A stretch of DNA of 39,216 bases, from assembly GCA_964519885.1 (NCBI GenBank), contig CAZFLX010000021.1, positions 1 through 39,216 of the forward strand. The letters run 5' to 3'. Of this stretch, positions 5,984-14,299 are shown one piece after another. Source of the DNA: GCA-002282575 sp964519885. Its GTDB lineage: Bacteria; Pseudomonadota; Gammaproteobacteria; Thiomicrospirales; Thiomicrospiraceae. The position numbers and the translations under genes were made by a program. The first letter of the stretch is position 1. The number at the start of each line of letters is the position of its first letter. The notes beneath the pieces are model-generated. The model was not told the DNA's origin. It ran no database searches and was given only the letters and a program-made list of their open reading frames with translations.

Positions 5984-6958
5984 TTATTGATGATTTTGGG
6001 CTGTTCTAGTCACTATCGAATGTATTTTTTGTCGCAGTGACAATGGTGAGATGACTTCTACTTCAGGCGCCCAACGCAAGACCTCACCGATTAATTCAGG
6101 TGACTCACGGTAAGGAATACTCAGCTCGTAGTATCCATCCTCTAGCCAGCGATGACTCTGTTCAGGATGCCAATTTTCTTCAGCTACCCACTGTGCCGCA
6201 TGGGGAGAAAATTTGAGTATGGCAATTTCCGTAGCAGGGCCACCAAATATGCCATAAGCTGACGCATAGAATCCTTTAAGTTTGTCGTCATCAACGGCAA
6301 TGGCTTGTCGCTCTAACATTTTGATATCGAACATGCGGTCAATGCTAAAACTTCTTAAATCTTCTCTATTATGGCACCATGCGTCCAAGTACCAGTTATC
6401 GCGGTAATAAATCAACTGTTGCGGAGAGAGTATTCTTGACTCTTCTTTAGCGCCCAGTCTGGCTCTGTAAATGAGCGAAACTTGTTTGCCCATGGTCATT
6501 GCCGTCACTATTTGATGGTAGGTGTCCGATGGTACTTTGCGTGAACGCTGTGGGATAATTTTTACTTTATCGGCAATGTTCTGCTCACCCATCAATTGAG
6601 TGGTGTTAAGCAATTTTTCTACTCGTTGCTTAACGGGCGCTAATAGTTCATCCAATACGCCAGGCTGGATTTCAGAGACAAGATTGTGAAGCGTTAACAG
6701 TGACTGAATTTCTTTTGCGTTAAGCCATAACCCTGGAAGCTGAAAACTCGCCTGCGATCGGCTGTAGTAATAACCTTCGCCCTTGCTGTTCTCTATCGGC
6801 GCGTTCAAGTAGGTGCGCATCCAGGAAATGTCGCGCGACAGGGTTGGCAATGAACAATCTTCTAGCCTATCGAGCAAGTCTTCGGTGCTAATCGGTGTGC
6901 GTCGCTCACTGAAAATTTGGTGTAGTTTGAAAACACGATCTAGCCTGTCCATTGCCAT
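5984..6958 (-). CDS. WYL-domain transcriptional regulator
   Basis: 324 residues with the standard three-part layout: an N-terminal winged helix-turn-helix (~1-65; STEDLLDRL ... SLPTLSRDISWM is the recognition helix region), a WYL domain (~135-215, with W189-Y190-L191 in DNWYLDAW and the downstream RSFSIDRM), and a C-terminal WCX-type domain (~235-318). WYL proteins of this shape (YafY, and the BrxR/CapW regulators of defence operons) bind inverted repeats and are thought to sense a ligand through WYL. It is divergent from the restriction-modification operon starting at 7238, with two inverted repeats between them, so a repressor or switch for that operon is likely. Met3 (6952) is an equally good start. 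Confidence 0.85.
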   Translation of the reverse strand: MAMDRLDRVFKLHQIFSERRTPISTEDLLDRLEDCSLPTLSRDISWMRTYLNAPIENSKGEGYYYSRSQASFQLPGLWLNAKEIQSLLTLHNLVSEIQPGVLDELLAPVKQRVEKLLNTTQLMGEQNIADKVKIIPQRSRKVPSDTYHQIVTAMTMGKQVSLIYRARLGAKEESRILSPQQLIYYRDNWYLDAWCHNREDLRSFSIDRMFDIKMLERQAIAVDDDKLKGFYASAYGIFGGPATEIAILKFSPHAAQWVAEENWHPEQSHRWLEDGYYELSIPYRESPELIGEVLRWAPEVEVISPLSLRQKIHSIVTRTAQNHQ

Positions 6959-7011
6959 TCCTTGGATGATTTTTTGCTGATTATAACGAAAGGTTGTTGT
7001 GTAAATATCAT

Positions 7012-7037
7012 CGGGTGATAAAAATCATCACTTTTAC
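7012..7037. promoter_or_regulatory. Inverted repeat in front of the WYL regulator
   Basis: GTGAT-AAAAATC-ATCAC lies in the intergenic region 54-80 bp upstream of the WYL start and has 5-bp arms. It could be an autoregulatory site. Short arms make this a weak call. Confidence 0.25.
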
Positions 7038-7136
7038 CACTGTCTACTCATCTGCTTGTGCAAAATTGTTAGCTGATAAGATTAGTTGTATCGACAATGA
7101 CACGAATCTTTGTTCTAATTAGCCATAAAATTCGTC

Positions 7137-7162
7137 ATTTATGTAGACTTTTCTACATAAAT
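7137..7162. promoter_or_regulatory. Perfect 11-bp inverted repeat between the WYL gene and the restriction operon
   Basis: ATTTATGTAGA (7137-7147), CTTT, then TCTACATAAAT (7152-7162): a 26-bp dyad with perfect arms and a 4-nt centre. It lies 36 bp upstream of the putative -35 of the restriction operon. It is the best candidate operator for the WYL protein. There is no T-run after either arm, so it is unlikely to be a terminator. Confidence 0.55.
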
Positions 7163-7197
7163 GCAAACACGATTTAAACAACAAATATTAGTCAAAT

Positions 7198-7227
7198 ATG
7201 ACCAAATAAAAACATTAATGCTATAAT
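7198..7227 (+). promoter_or_regulatory. Sigma-70-type promoter of the restriction-modification operon
   Basis: ATGACC (7198-7203), 18 nt, then a perfect TATAAT (7222-7227). The first start codon of the following gene is only 11 bp downstream (7238), so the second start (7256), which has AAAGG in front, is favoured if this promoter is used. Confidence 0.55.
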
Positions 7228-7237
7228 AAGATTAAAA

Positions 7238-7477
7238 ATGAATAAAGGCATAGACATGGACACGGATTGGCACAAGTTGGCAACCACGACCATCAAGGTT
7301 GAACTCACCAAGGCAAACATAGGTTATGAAGAATTGGTACAACGCCTTGCCGCTATTGGCGTACATGAAACTTACACAGGTGTAGCCGCTAAGATCAATC
7401 GTGGTACGTTTAGCTTTATGTTCTTTATGCAATGCATGAAGGCGATAAATCGAAATAATGTTTTACTAGAATACTAA
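7238..7477 (+). CDS. DUF6471-like small helix-turn-helix protein
   Basis: 79 residues from 7238, or 73 from the ATG at 7256, which has AAAGG 8 nt upstream and starts MDTDWHKLATTTIKVELTKA. The pattern (W..LATTTIKVEL, then YEELVQRLAAIGVHET, then INRGTFSFMFFMQCMKAI) matches my memory of DUF6471, short proteins with a Cro/C1-like helix-turn-helix feel. It is the first gene of the restriction operon, where a small DNA-binding protein could serve as a controller (C) protein; that role is inferred from position. The gap to the next gene is 143 bp. Confidence 0.65.
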   Translation: MNKGIDMDTDWHKLATTTIKVELTKANIGYEELVQRLAAIGVHETYTGVAAKINRGTFSFMFFMQCMKAINRNNVLLEY

Positions 7478-7620
7478 ACTTGGCGGGCAATAAACGCATA
7501 ATCTCCCCATCTTGATGCAGTATATTTCCCACCTTGTAACCCTGTATCTTGCTGTTTAAAAATGAAATATTTATTACAAGCAAACATAATCGGCAACGCC
7601 GGTCAACTCAAGGATCTACT

Positions 7621-9882
7621 ATGCAACCACTTATAGAAAAAGGTGTTTTAAATGGGTTTATTAGTTTGGATGAGGAACATAAAAATATCACCTACGTTCA
7701 TCAGAATAAACGCCTACGATTTACAGACCCAGAAGAAAAAGTTCGTGCTAATGCCTATCTATCGTTAATCTTTGATTACGGTTATGCTCCAAATCAGATC
7801 GATATAGAAGTTAGAGTTGAATATCGGGTTCCCACAATCTTTGCAGATATCGTTGTCTTTACTGACAAGTTAATGAAGAAACCTCTTATTGTTGTTGAGT
7901 GCAAACACGAGGATGCCAGCCAAGGCGAATTGGATCAGGCTGTAGAGCAGGGTTTTGGCTATGCCAACTCCATGGATGCCGATTTTGTTTGGATGACCTC
8001 CGGCCTGCGTAATGACTATTTTCAGCGAGATCGCTCAGCTCCCAAAGAAAGGGTTTCTAATCGATTAGCAGACCTGCCTCGTTCTGGGCAAAAGAATATC
8101 TCCCGTGCCCGTTACACTAAAGGAGGGAAGCATGGTTTTGAGTTGAAAGTTGTTGAAGAAAACGAACTGACACGAATCTTCAAACAGGCACATGATGCGT
8201 TGTGGGCAGGTGGTAAGAGGAATCCAGCAGAGGCCTTTGACGAGCTCGACAAGCTAATTTTTTGCAAAATTTGGGATGAACGCTACGACAAACGAAAAAT
8301 CGGTGAACCTTACGATTTTCAAGTATTTAGTGACGACAAAGGAGATACACTTAAGCAGCGAATTCAGACTATTTATAATGTTGGCAAAACAAAAGATCCT
8401 GAAGTATTTAAGGAAGACATCCGACTTTCCAATTCTGAACTACAAACCGTCGTTGGCTACCTTGCTGGAATCAACTTACATAGCACAGACTTAGATAGTA
8501 AGGGGCGTGCGTTTGAAACATTCATGACTGGCTTTTTCAGAGGCGAGTTTGGTCAGTATTTTACTCCTCGTAATATAGTTAAGTTCATTGTTGATGTTTT
8601 ACCGATTAATAATGATAGTGTGGTATTAGATACAAGTTGTGGCAGTGGCGGTTTTCTATTACACACCCTTGACAAGATACGTAAGCAGGCAGACTATTAT
8701 CACGAAAAAGGATCAAGATCACACTGGCATTATTGGCATGATTTTGCAGAGTGCAATTTGTTTGGTATTGAGATTTCCGAAGGTATCGCTCGTACTGCAA
8801 AGATGAACATGATCATTCACGATGACGGACACACTAATGTTATTGCTTTTGATGGTTTGGAAGATATCAGCAAAATGCCAGCAAAGACTAACAAGTTGCG
8901 AGGATATCAGGCTGAAGGTTTTGATTTTATCGTCACCAACCCTCCTTTCGGTTCTAAAGTTAAGTTTTCAGAAAAACGTTACCTAGAAGGTTATGAGCTC
9001 GGTAAAAAGGGAGAAGATTGGATCGATGTGAAGCTGAAAGGCCTTAGTACACACGTCAAGTTATCAAATACCGTAGAAAATGACGACGAGGTTAGCAAAG
9101 ACAAACGACCGACTAGGGACCAGCAAACCACTGAAGTACTTTTCATCGAACAATGTCACCGCTTCCTAAAGCCTGGCGGTTATCTAGCCATGGTGATCCC
9201 CGACAGTATTCTCACCAATAGCAGCATGCAGTATGTGCGCAACTGGATTGAGGAGCATTGGCGTATTGTCGCAGTAGTTTCATTGCCGCAATTTGCTTTT
9301 GCTGCCAACGGTGCAGGCGTAAAAAGCTCTGTACTGTTCCTCAAGAAGTATAATGCGCAAACCACTACAGCCATCAAGTCTATCAAGACCAAAGTGCAAG
9401 ACGATTTATTTGGCAACCAATCGCAAGGCAAAGCTCTAGAAGCATTACTGGAAGAAAAGAAAGCTACGCTCAAAAAGGGGGATGATACAATTCAACGCAT
9501 TGAAAATACATTGATAGAGAGTCTGGAAACGCTTGATATACAAGGCACTCTTACTGCTTCCATCAAAAAGTCACTAAATGCAGAAGCTAAAGCCGAAATT
9601 AAAGCGCATATAGCAACAGAGGCCTATGAAAAATGGAAGCAGGCTACCAATGATGACTATAACGAACGCATCGCCAACCTGCGCGAAGCGCTGGAAGACG
9701 ACTTTCTCGCCAAGGTGAAAGCGCAAGTCGAGGACTACCCCATCTTCATGGCGATTGCCGAAGACATTGGTTACGACGCTACTGGCCGACTCACAGCGCA
9801 AAACGAGCTGGATACTGTGACGCGCGAGCTGGCACGATTTCTTGAAATGCTTGAAGCGGGAGATACGCTCCCTTTTGTCTGA
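7621..9882 (+). CDS. BcgI-like restriction-modification fusion: PD-(D/E)XK nuclease plus N6-adenine methyltransferase
   Basis: 753 residues from the ATG at 7621, which has AAGGA 7 nt upstream; the frame opens at 7549 but nothing supports that start. Residues ~1-150 form an HSDR_N_2-type nuclease domain with D76 and E93-C-K95 (ADIVVF ... VVECK). Residues ~320-600 are a gamma-type N6-adenine methyltransferase: SAM-binding DTSCGSGGF at ~337 and catalytic NPPFG at ~440, preceded by the helical bundle typical of HsdM. The C-terminal part is a coiled helical region. No helicase (HsdR motor) is present, and a separate specificity gene follows, so the layout is that of BcgI (A subunit RM, B subunit S), which cuts near its bipartite site. 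Base composition rises in GC after about 9650. Confidence 0.85.
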   Translation: MQPLIEKGVLNGFISLDEEHKNITYVHQNKRLRFTDPEEKVRANAYLSLIFDYGYAPNQIDIEVRVEYRVPTIFADIVVFTDKLMKKPLIVVECKHEDASQGELDQAVEQGFGYANSMDADFVWMTSGLRNDYFQRDRSAPKERVSNRLADLPRSGQKNISRARYTKGGKHGFELKVVEENELTRIFKQAHDALWAGGKRNPAEAFDELDKLIFCKIWDERYDKRKIGEPYDFQVFSDDKGDTLKQRIQTIYNVGKTKDPEVFKEDIRLSNSELQTVVGYLAGINLHSTDLDSKGRAFETFMTGFFRGEFGQYFTPRNIVKFIVDVLPINNDSVVLDTSCGSGGFLLHTLDKIRKQADYYHEKGSRSHWHYWHDFAECNLFGIEISEGIARTAKMNMIIHDDGHTNVIAFDGLEDISKMPAKTNKLRGYQAEGFDFIVTNPPFGSKVKFSEKRYLEGYELGKKGEDWIDVKLKGLSTHVKLSNTVENDDEVSKDKRPTRDQQTTEVLFIEQCHRFLKPGGYLAMVIPDSILTNSSMQYVRNWIEEHWRIVAVVSLPQFAFAANGAGVKSSVLFLKKYNAQTTTAIKSIKTKVQDDLFGNQSQGKALEALLEEKKATLKKGDDTIQRIENTLIESLETLDIQGTLTASIKKSLNAEAKAEIKAHIATEAYEKWKQATNDDYNERIANLREALEDDFLAKVKAQVEDYPIFMAIAEDIGYDATGRLTAQNELDTVTRELARFLEMLEAGDTLPFV

Positions 9883-9941
9883 CCCCTGGCACCGATGAGG
9901 ACAAAGTTTTCATCGTTGGCAGGGGAGAAGTCAGTGGCCGA

Positions 9942-11312
9942 TTGGATGCCTTCTACTGGCAGCCCAAATTTCACGCACTTGACGCTATTTTTTCTAAATA
10001 CGCCGGGCGAATTTCAAAGCTCGGACATATCGCGCATGGGTTGACCAATGGAGACCACGGTGGTGTGGAGTACACCGAGGAGGGAACTAGATATTTGCGC
10101 GGTCAATCGGTCACAGAACTAGGTTTGGATTTGGCAAAGGACACCAAATTCATTTCAGACGCTGAGCACAAACGGATGATCAGGGCAGAAGTAGTTGAGG
10201 GGGATGTTCTTTACACAATTGCGGGCTCAATAGGCAATGCATGTGTGGTCAGCGGTGTGGAGAAAGCAAATATCAATCAGGCCATTGTTCGAATCAAACC
10301 TAGCCCCCAAGTTTCAGGGCAATACCTTTGCGATTTTCTGAATAGCTCAATTGGTAAGCTCCAAAGTCGGCGAATTGCAAACGGGGGCGTTCAGTTGAAT
10401 ATCAACTTCTCTGAAGTCAAGGCACTGAAAGTACTGTTACCTGCACTCAAGGTTCAAGAGCAATTTGTTGATCAACTCAACGACGCGCGACGTGCCTATA
10501 AAAAGGCTCTTAAAACCGCCGATGATCTGCTGAATTCTATTGACGACTATCTTTTGTCAGAACTCGGCATCACCCTGCCGCCCAAGCCAGAAAACACCAT
10601 TGTCAATCGAATTTTTACGGCGCAGCGCAAGGAACTAGCTGGGTGGCGATTTGATCCACTCTTCCACTCATTTGGGCTTTGGCATGCCATCGAAGAAGCC
10701 CATGTTCCAACAAAGAAGCTTGGACTGTGCTGCCACTATTTGAAGACGGGGTTCGCTGCCGGTGGCGATATGCAGCTTTTCGACAACGATGGCGTTGTTC
10801 AACTGCGGCCTACCAACATTGATACAAACCGTGAATTGGTTTTTGGTCGCAATGTTTATCTGGACAAGTCCGTACTGATGGACAGACCAGACGATGTTGT
10901 TCGGCTGGGAGAAGTGATCTTCAACAACACCAACAGCCAGGAGTTGGTTGGAAAAACTGCCTACATGGACGTTGCGGGACAGTCGTTTGTTTGCTCAAAC
11001 CACATGACCAGAATCGCAGTTATCGAAAGTGAATTGGATGCTGAATACCTCACTGCACTGCTCAATGCATATCAACGCTTGAAAGTGTTTTTCAGTATAT
11101 GCACTAACTGGAATAACCAATCTGGCGTGAACATTGATCTTCTGCGCCAGCTTCCAATTCCATTACCAAATAAAGAAAAACAAATAGCAATTGCAGAGCA
11201 CATAAGGAAGATTCGGAAAGAGGCGAAACGCTTACACCAAACCGCCCAAAACGAACTCGACGACGCCAAACGTCTCATCGAAGCCATGCTTCTTGGGGAG
11301 GTGGCTGTATGA
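9942..11312 (+). CDS. Restriction-modification specificity (S) subunit
   Basis: 456 residues from a TTG at 9942. Two target-recognition halves are visible, each closing with a conserved helix: residues ~1-200 (ending VQEQFVDQLNDARRAYKKAL) and ~225-456 (ending KQIAIAEHIRKIRKEAKRL). Each half reads a part of a split DNA site. The start is uncertain: the same frame is open upstream from 9855 and encodes KVFIVGRGEVSGRLDAFYW, which looks like the true N-terminus of such proteins, but no ATG or GTG lies in it. An ATG at 9895 is in another frame; a one-base change between 9897 and 9906 would join them. The stop overlaps the next gene by 4 bp. Confidence 0.8.
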   Translation: MDAFYWQPKFHALDAIFSKYAGRISKLGHIAHGLTNGDHGGVEYTEEGTRYLRGQSVTELGLDLAKDTKFISDAEHKRMIRAEVVEGDVLYTIAGSIGNACVVSGVEKANINQAIVRIKPSPQVSGQYLCDFLNSSIGKLQSRRIANGGVQLNINFSEVKALKVLLPALKVQEQFVDQLNDARRAYKKALKTADDLLNSIDDYLLSELGITLPPKPENTIVNRIFTAQRKELAGWRFDPLFHSFGLWHAIEEAHVPTKKLGLCCHYLKTGFAAGGDMQLFDNDGVVQLRPTNIDTNRELVFGRNVYLDKSVLMDRPDDVVRLGEVIFNNTNSQELVGKTAYMDVAGQSFVCSNHMTRIAVIESELDAEYLTALLNAYQRLKVFFSICTNWNNQSGVNIDLLRQLPIPLPNKEKQIAIAEHIRKIRKEAKRLHQTAQNELDDAKRLIEAMLLGEVAV

Positions 11313-12844
11313 GCCTGACCCTCCAAGGCGTAATGACCGAAACCTTGGGCGGCTTTCGCGTATTGCGCGGCTTTGCCAAACTCAGCGATCTGGCAGAATA
11401 CTCGTTTGCCGACAACTATCAGCGCGACCTTAAACCCAAGCATCAGCAAGACATTCAAGCCTATTACCAACGTGGCGAGTACCTGTTTTTCCCGGAGGTG
11501 GTGCTGGCGCTTGAGTTGCGGGTGGATTACGAGAAGAAAGGCGTGCCAAGCGCCGATCCAATGCAGCTATTGATGCAAGGCCAACCCTTCAAGTCCAACG
11601 TCAACGGTATCAGCCTGCGCCCCACAAAAACCAAGACGGCTGCTGAACTAACGCGGGTTAATCTGACCTTGCCCACCGAATCAGGCAAACCACTCAAGCG
11701 CATCGATGGCAACCACCGCATCAGTGCATTTGAAGCGCTGGCAGACAAGGCCCTACTGGACGCCAAACCCGTTTCATTCTGCATCCTGCTGCTTCCGCAA
11801 AGCAGTGCCAAGCAGAGCGAAAAAGCGCTGTTCTACAACATCAACAGCAAGGCGCTGCCGCTGACATCGGAAGAAGTTTATAAGGGTATCATCGACGATG
11901 AAGCAGGCTTTCCCGACGATGTGCTGGCGCGTGATTTCGGCGCGGAGTTTGTGCTGTGTCGAGCCCTGCGCAAGCGCTTGGATTTTGATTATCTGCCGCA
12001 TCTGCGTCGCGTGTTTGGCCAGTTGCCCGATGCGCAAGAGTTGCCAGATGCCCGATGCTCGAACGTGATCGAGGCACTACGTGACTGGCAGACCGAACGC
12101 CAGCGTTTGAACCTTGATGCCAGCTTGCCCAGCGAATCGGCCTTGTTGCAGGCCATTCAACGTATCAATACCAGCTATGCCTCCCGGCATGAAGGCGATA
12201 CCCGCTTGCAGCGCTGTGCTGCATCTGGACTGTTCTCAGCCTTTCTGTATTTCGCTCTCAGTGATGTCACGCAGCTAGGTGGTGTACAACGCTTCGCGCA
12301 GTTCGAGAATTGGGTGCTGCGCAACCATCAATACGAATTGCAACGTATCAATGCCTTGGACTTGATCCGCATCTTTGAAAAGGTGGCTGAGGCACGAAGC
12401 CGACAGATTTTTGTGTCAATGCAATTCTCGGCCAATACTAAAGCCAATTTCACAGCCATTCAGGCCGCCGTGAACGATCTGAACAACGAACACAGGCTTG
12501 ATATTCAACTTCGGCCAATCCGAATTGACCAGTTCGACACCGGTTATTCCTACGAGATCAACAACGAAATCCTGCGCTTGATCGAAGAATCAGGCTATCT
12601 GATTGCCGACCTGACCTGCGGTAACAAAAACGTATATCACGAGATCGGCTATTTGATGGGGCTAAACCAAGGCAAGGGACTTAATCACGAAAACTTCTTG
12701 CTGCTACACAACGGCGCAATAGGCGATGTCAATTCAGATTTTGGCTTTAATCTTACATCAATTAAACAGCTCCGAGTAAATGACACCAATACTCTACGTG
12801 AAAAAATTAAAGATCAGATTGCCATTTATTATGGCTTAAAATAA
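11309..12844 (+). CDS. DGQHR/DndB-like protein with C-terminal deoxyribosyltransferase/TIR-like domain
   Basis: 511 residues, ATGA overlap with the S gene. Residues ~20-215 resemble the DGQHR/DndB-ParB-like fold: QR.LKPKHQQDIQAYY, a D-G-N-H-R box at 133-137 (DGQHR variant), and FYNINSKALPLTSEE. Residues ~365-511 form a Rossmann-like domain: IFVSMQF at 367-373, DLT at 434-436 and NVYHEIGYL with Glu445. That pattern occurs in nucleoside 2-deoxyribosyltransferase and TIR-like NAD/nucleotide-hydrolysing domains, where this Glu is the nucleophile. A DNA-sensing front plus a nucleotide-attacking back would make an abortive-infection-type effector guarding the restriction system; this is inference. 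Most of the gene is richer in GC than the flanks. Confidence 0.6.
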   Translation: MSLTLQGVMTETLGGFRVLRGFAKLSDLAEYSFADNYQRDLKPKHQQDIQAYYQRGEYLFFPEVVLALELRVDYEKKGVPSADPMQLLMQGQPFKSNVNGISLRPTKTKTAAELTRVNLTLPTESGKPLKRIDGNHRISAFEALADKALLDAKPVSFCILLLPQSSAKQSEKALFYNINSKALPLTSEEVYKGIIDDEAGFPDDVLARDFGAEFVLCRALRKRLDFDYLPHLRRVFGQLPDAQELPDARCSNVIEALRDWQTERQRLNLDASLPSESALLQAIQRINTSYASRHEGDTRLQRCAASGLFSAFLYFALSDVTQLGGVQRFAQFENWVLRNHQYELQRINALDLIRIFEKVAEARSRQIFVSMQFSANTKANFTAIQAAVNDLNNEHRLDIQLRPIRIDQFDTGYSYEINNEILRLIEESGYLIADLTCGNKNVYHEIGYLMGLNQGKGLNHENFLLLHNGAIGDVNSDFGFNLTSIKQLRVNDTNTLREKIKDQIAIYYGLK

Positions 12845-12943
12845 CAGGCTTCTGATTGATAGATGAAATAGTTCAAACCTGATCTGATAGATACCTAGTC
12901 AAAATAAGTGACGGTCAGATTGGATCGAAACTAATTCAATTTG

Positions 12944-13060
12944 TTAAACCGCTCCTGCATTCATGCAATAAAAATCCCCACTCTCTACCTCATCCTCAAT
13001 AAAAACGCCTTCTAGGGTTCTAGCCCTAGAAAGCGCAGTGTAGAGCTGTCCATGATTCTT
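12944..13060 (-). pseudogene. 3' end of the IS-split PIF1-like helicase gene
   Basis: Minus-strand reading gives KNHGQLYTALSRARTLEGVF and then a short acidic tail to a TAA at 12946-12944 (38 residues). GQLYTALSRAR is motif VI of PIF1/RecD2-type SF1B helicases, needed for ATP hydrolysis. Removing the IS element and one TCC copy joins it in frame with the part ending WYKFSR at 14328. Confidence 0.85.
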
Positions 13061-13062
13061 CC

Positions 13063-13090
13063 TGTAATGGTCAAGTATTTTCGGAAAGAA
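13063..13090 (+). repeat. IS3 terminal inverted repeat, orfB side
   Basis: TGTAATGGTCAAGTATTTTC, continuing GGAAAGAA. It matches the other end at about 23 of 28 positions, with the first ten identical. Confidence 0.9.
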
Positions 13091-13091
13091 T

Positions 13092-13946
13092 TTAAGCTGC
13101 TTTCTTTAAAAACTTCCTACGCTCAGCTGGTGTCTGGTAATTCAGTGCCGAACTGATCCGTTTGTAGTTGTAAAATCGTATGTAAGCCGTCACCACCGAC
13201 ACAACGGCATTATGGTTAATAAAGCTCAAATGATCGAGCCTTTCACCCTTAAGACTCCTGAAAAAACGTTCCATCACGGCATTGTCCCAGCAATTCCCTC
13301 GTCTACTCATGCTTTGCGTTATTTTCAATAGGCGCAAGGTGTTGGTGAACAACTTGGCACTGTATTGAACACCTTGATCTGAGTGAAACATCAGTTTTCG
13401 GGTGTCTGGGTTGTGTTTGCGAATGGCATCCATCAATGCCGCTTTTACCAGATGTGCGTCAGGACGTTGTGACAGGGCATACCCAACCACTTCTTTGCTG
13501 GCCAAGTCTAACACACAGGCCAAATAACTCCAGCCATGGTGTGTGCGGATGTAAGTGATGTCCCCAACCCAGTGGGTATTCAGGCTATCTGGTGTAAATT
13601 GACGATTGAGCAACTCTGGTGCCTTGTTGCTCATTTCATCGGGTGGGTAACGATGCTTTTTCTTGGGAAAAACAACGATAATACCAGCTGCTTTCATGAG
13701 ACGTCGAGTTTTGTAACGACCAGCATTAAAACCTTCTTTGATAAGCTCGGCACGCATTCTTCGGCTGCCATAGGTATGGTAAGTGTCGCGACTGATCTCA
13801 CTGATGCGTTTGATCAGCTTGCTTGCCTCAATGCTGTGTTCAGGGCGTACGATGCAATCATAGTAACTAGACAGGGGTATACCAAACAGCGCGCAAAGAT
13901 GACTGATGCACAAATGATCGTCTGCCTTTTTCATCGATTGAATCAA
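13092..13946 (-). CDS. IS3-family transposase OrfB (integrase catalytic domain)
   Basis: 284 residues. The HTH-like start (DHLCISHLCALFGIPLSSYY) is followed by the retroviral-integrase-type core with a D,D(35)E triad: D in HWVGDITYIRT, D in MFHSDQGVQYS, and E in NAVMERFFRSLK. The ending NYQTPAERR is typical of IS3. It is normally made as an OrfAB fusion by -1 frameshifting at an A6G run (AAAAAAG, minus strand 13991-13985). No stop or frameshift damages it. Confidence 0.95.
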   Translation of the reverse strand: MIQSMKKADDHLCISHLCALFGIPLSSYYDCIVRPEHSIEASKLIKRISEISRDTYHTYGSRRMRAELIKEGFNAGRYKTRRLMKAAGIIVVFPKKKHRYPPDEMSNKAPELLNRQFTPDSLNTHWVGDITYIRTHHGWSYLACVLDLASKEVVGYALSQRPDAHLVKAALMDAIRKHNPDTRKLMFHSDQGVQYSAKLFTNTLRLLKITQSMSRRGNCWDNAVMERFFRSLKGERLDHLSFINHNAVVSVVTAYIRFYNYKRISSALNYQTPAERRKFLKKAA

Positions 13947-14266
13947 CTGAGCTGTTTGTTGTCTCGAATGAAAAAGGCTGTGGCCTTTTTTAGTATTTCG
14001 TTGTCCCTTTGTGCTTGTGCCAGTTGTTTACGAAGCTCTTGGATAGTTCTTTGATCTTCAGTCATGGCCTTGGCAACAGGGGTTTGCCCATTGAGTTCGC
14101 CAAGATACTGTTTTTTCCAACGCATGACGGCACTGGCGCAAGCGCCTGATATTTCCATGACCTTTTGGTTGGTGTAACCTTCCTCAACCATGAGCTTGGC
14201 ATACTCGAGCTTTTGATCGGGGGTAAAGCTTAATTTGGGTTTTCTACTGGTTTGTTGGGTCATCAT
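13943..14266 (-). CDS. IS3-family transposase OrfA (helix-turn-helix)
   Basis: About 107 residues from the ATG at 14266 (GGAGA just upstream; the frame opens at 14287). It has a helix-turn-helix for binding the IS ends (QKLEYAKLMVEEGYTNQKVM ... SAVMRWKKQY) and a leucine-zipper-like C-terminus (IQELRKQLAQAQRDNEILKK) where the slippery AAAAAAG lies. Its stop overlaps the start of orfB by 4 bp. Confidence 0.92.
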   Translation of the reverse strand: MMTQQTSRKPKLSFTPDQKLEYAKLMVEEGYTNQKVMEISGACASAVMRWKKQYLGELNGQTPVAKAMTEDQRTIQELRKQLAQAQRDNEILKKATAFFIRDNKQLS

Positions 14267-14299
14267 ATTCTCTCCGAGATGGCTCATTTTAAGCTATCT

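Noticed and set aside
7232..7432. Minus-strand 66-residue frame opposite the DUF6471-like gene
   Set aside because: It is the antisense shadow of a gene with a promoter, family match and ribosome site.
7549..7620. Upstream start for the RM fusion gene
   Set aside because: The extra 24 residues lack a ribosome site and family similarity; ATG 7621 has AAGGA in front.
9180..9974. Minus-strand frames opposite the RM fusion
   Set aside because: Composition follows the codon pattern of the plus-strand gene, with no ribosome sites or recognisable motifs.
7621..12844. Classical type I restriction system with HsdR
   Set aside because: There is no DEAD-box motor protein; the nuclease is at the N-terminus of the methylase, as in BcgI.
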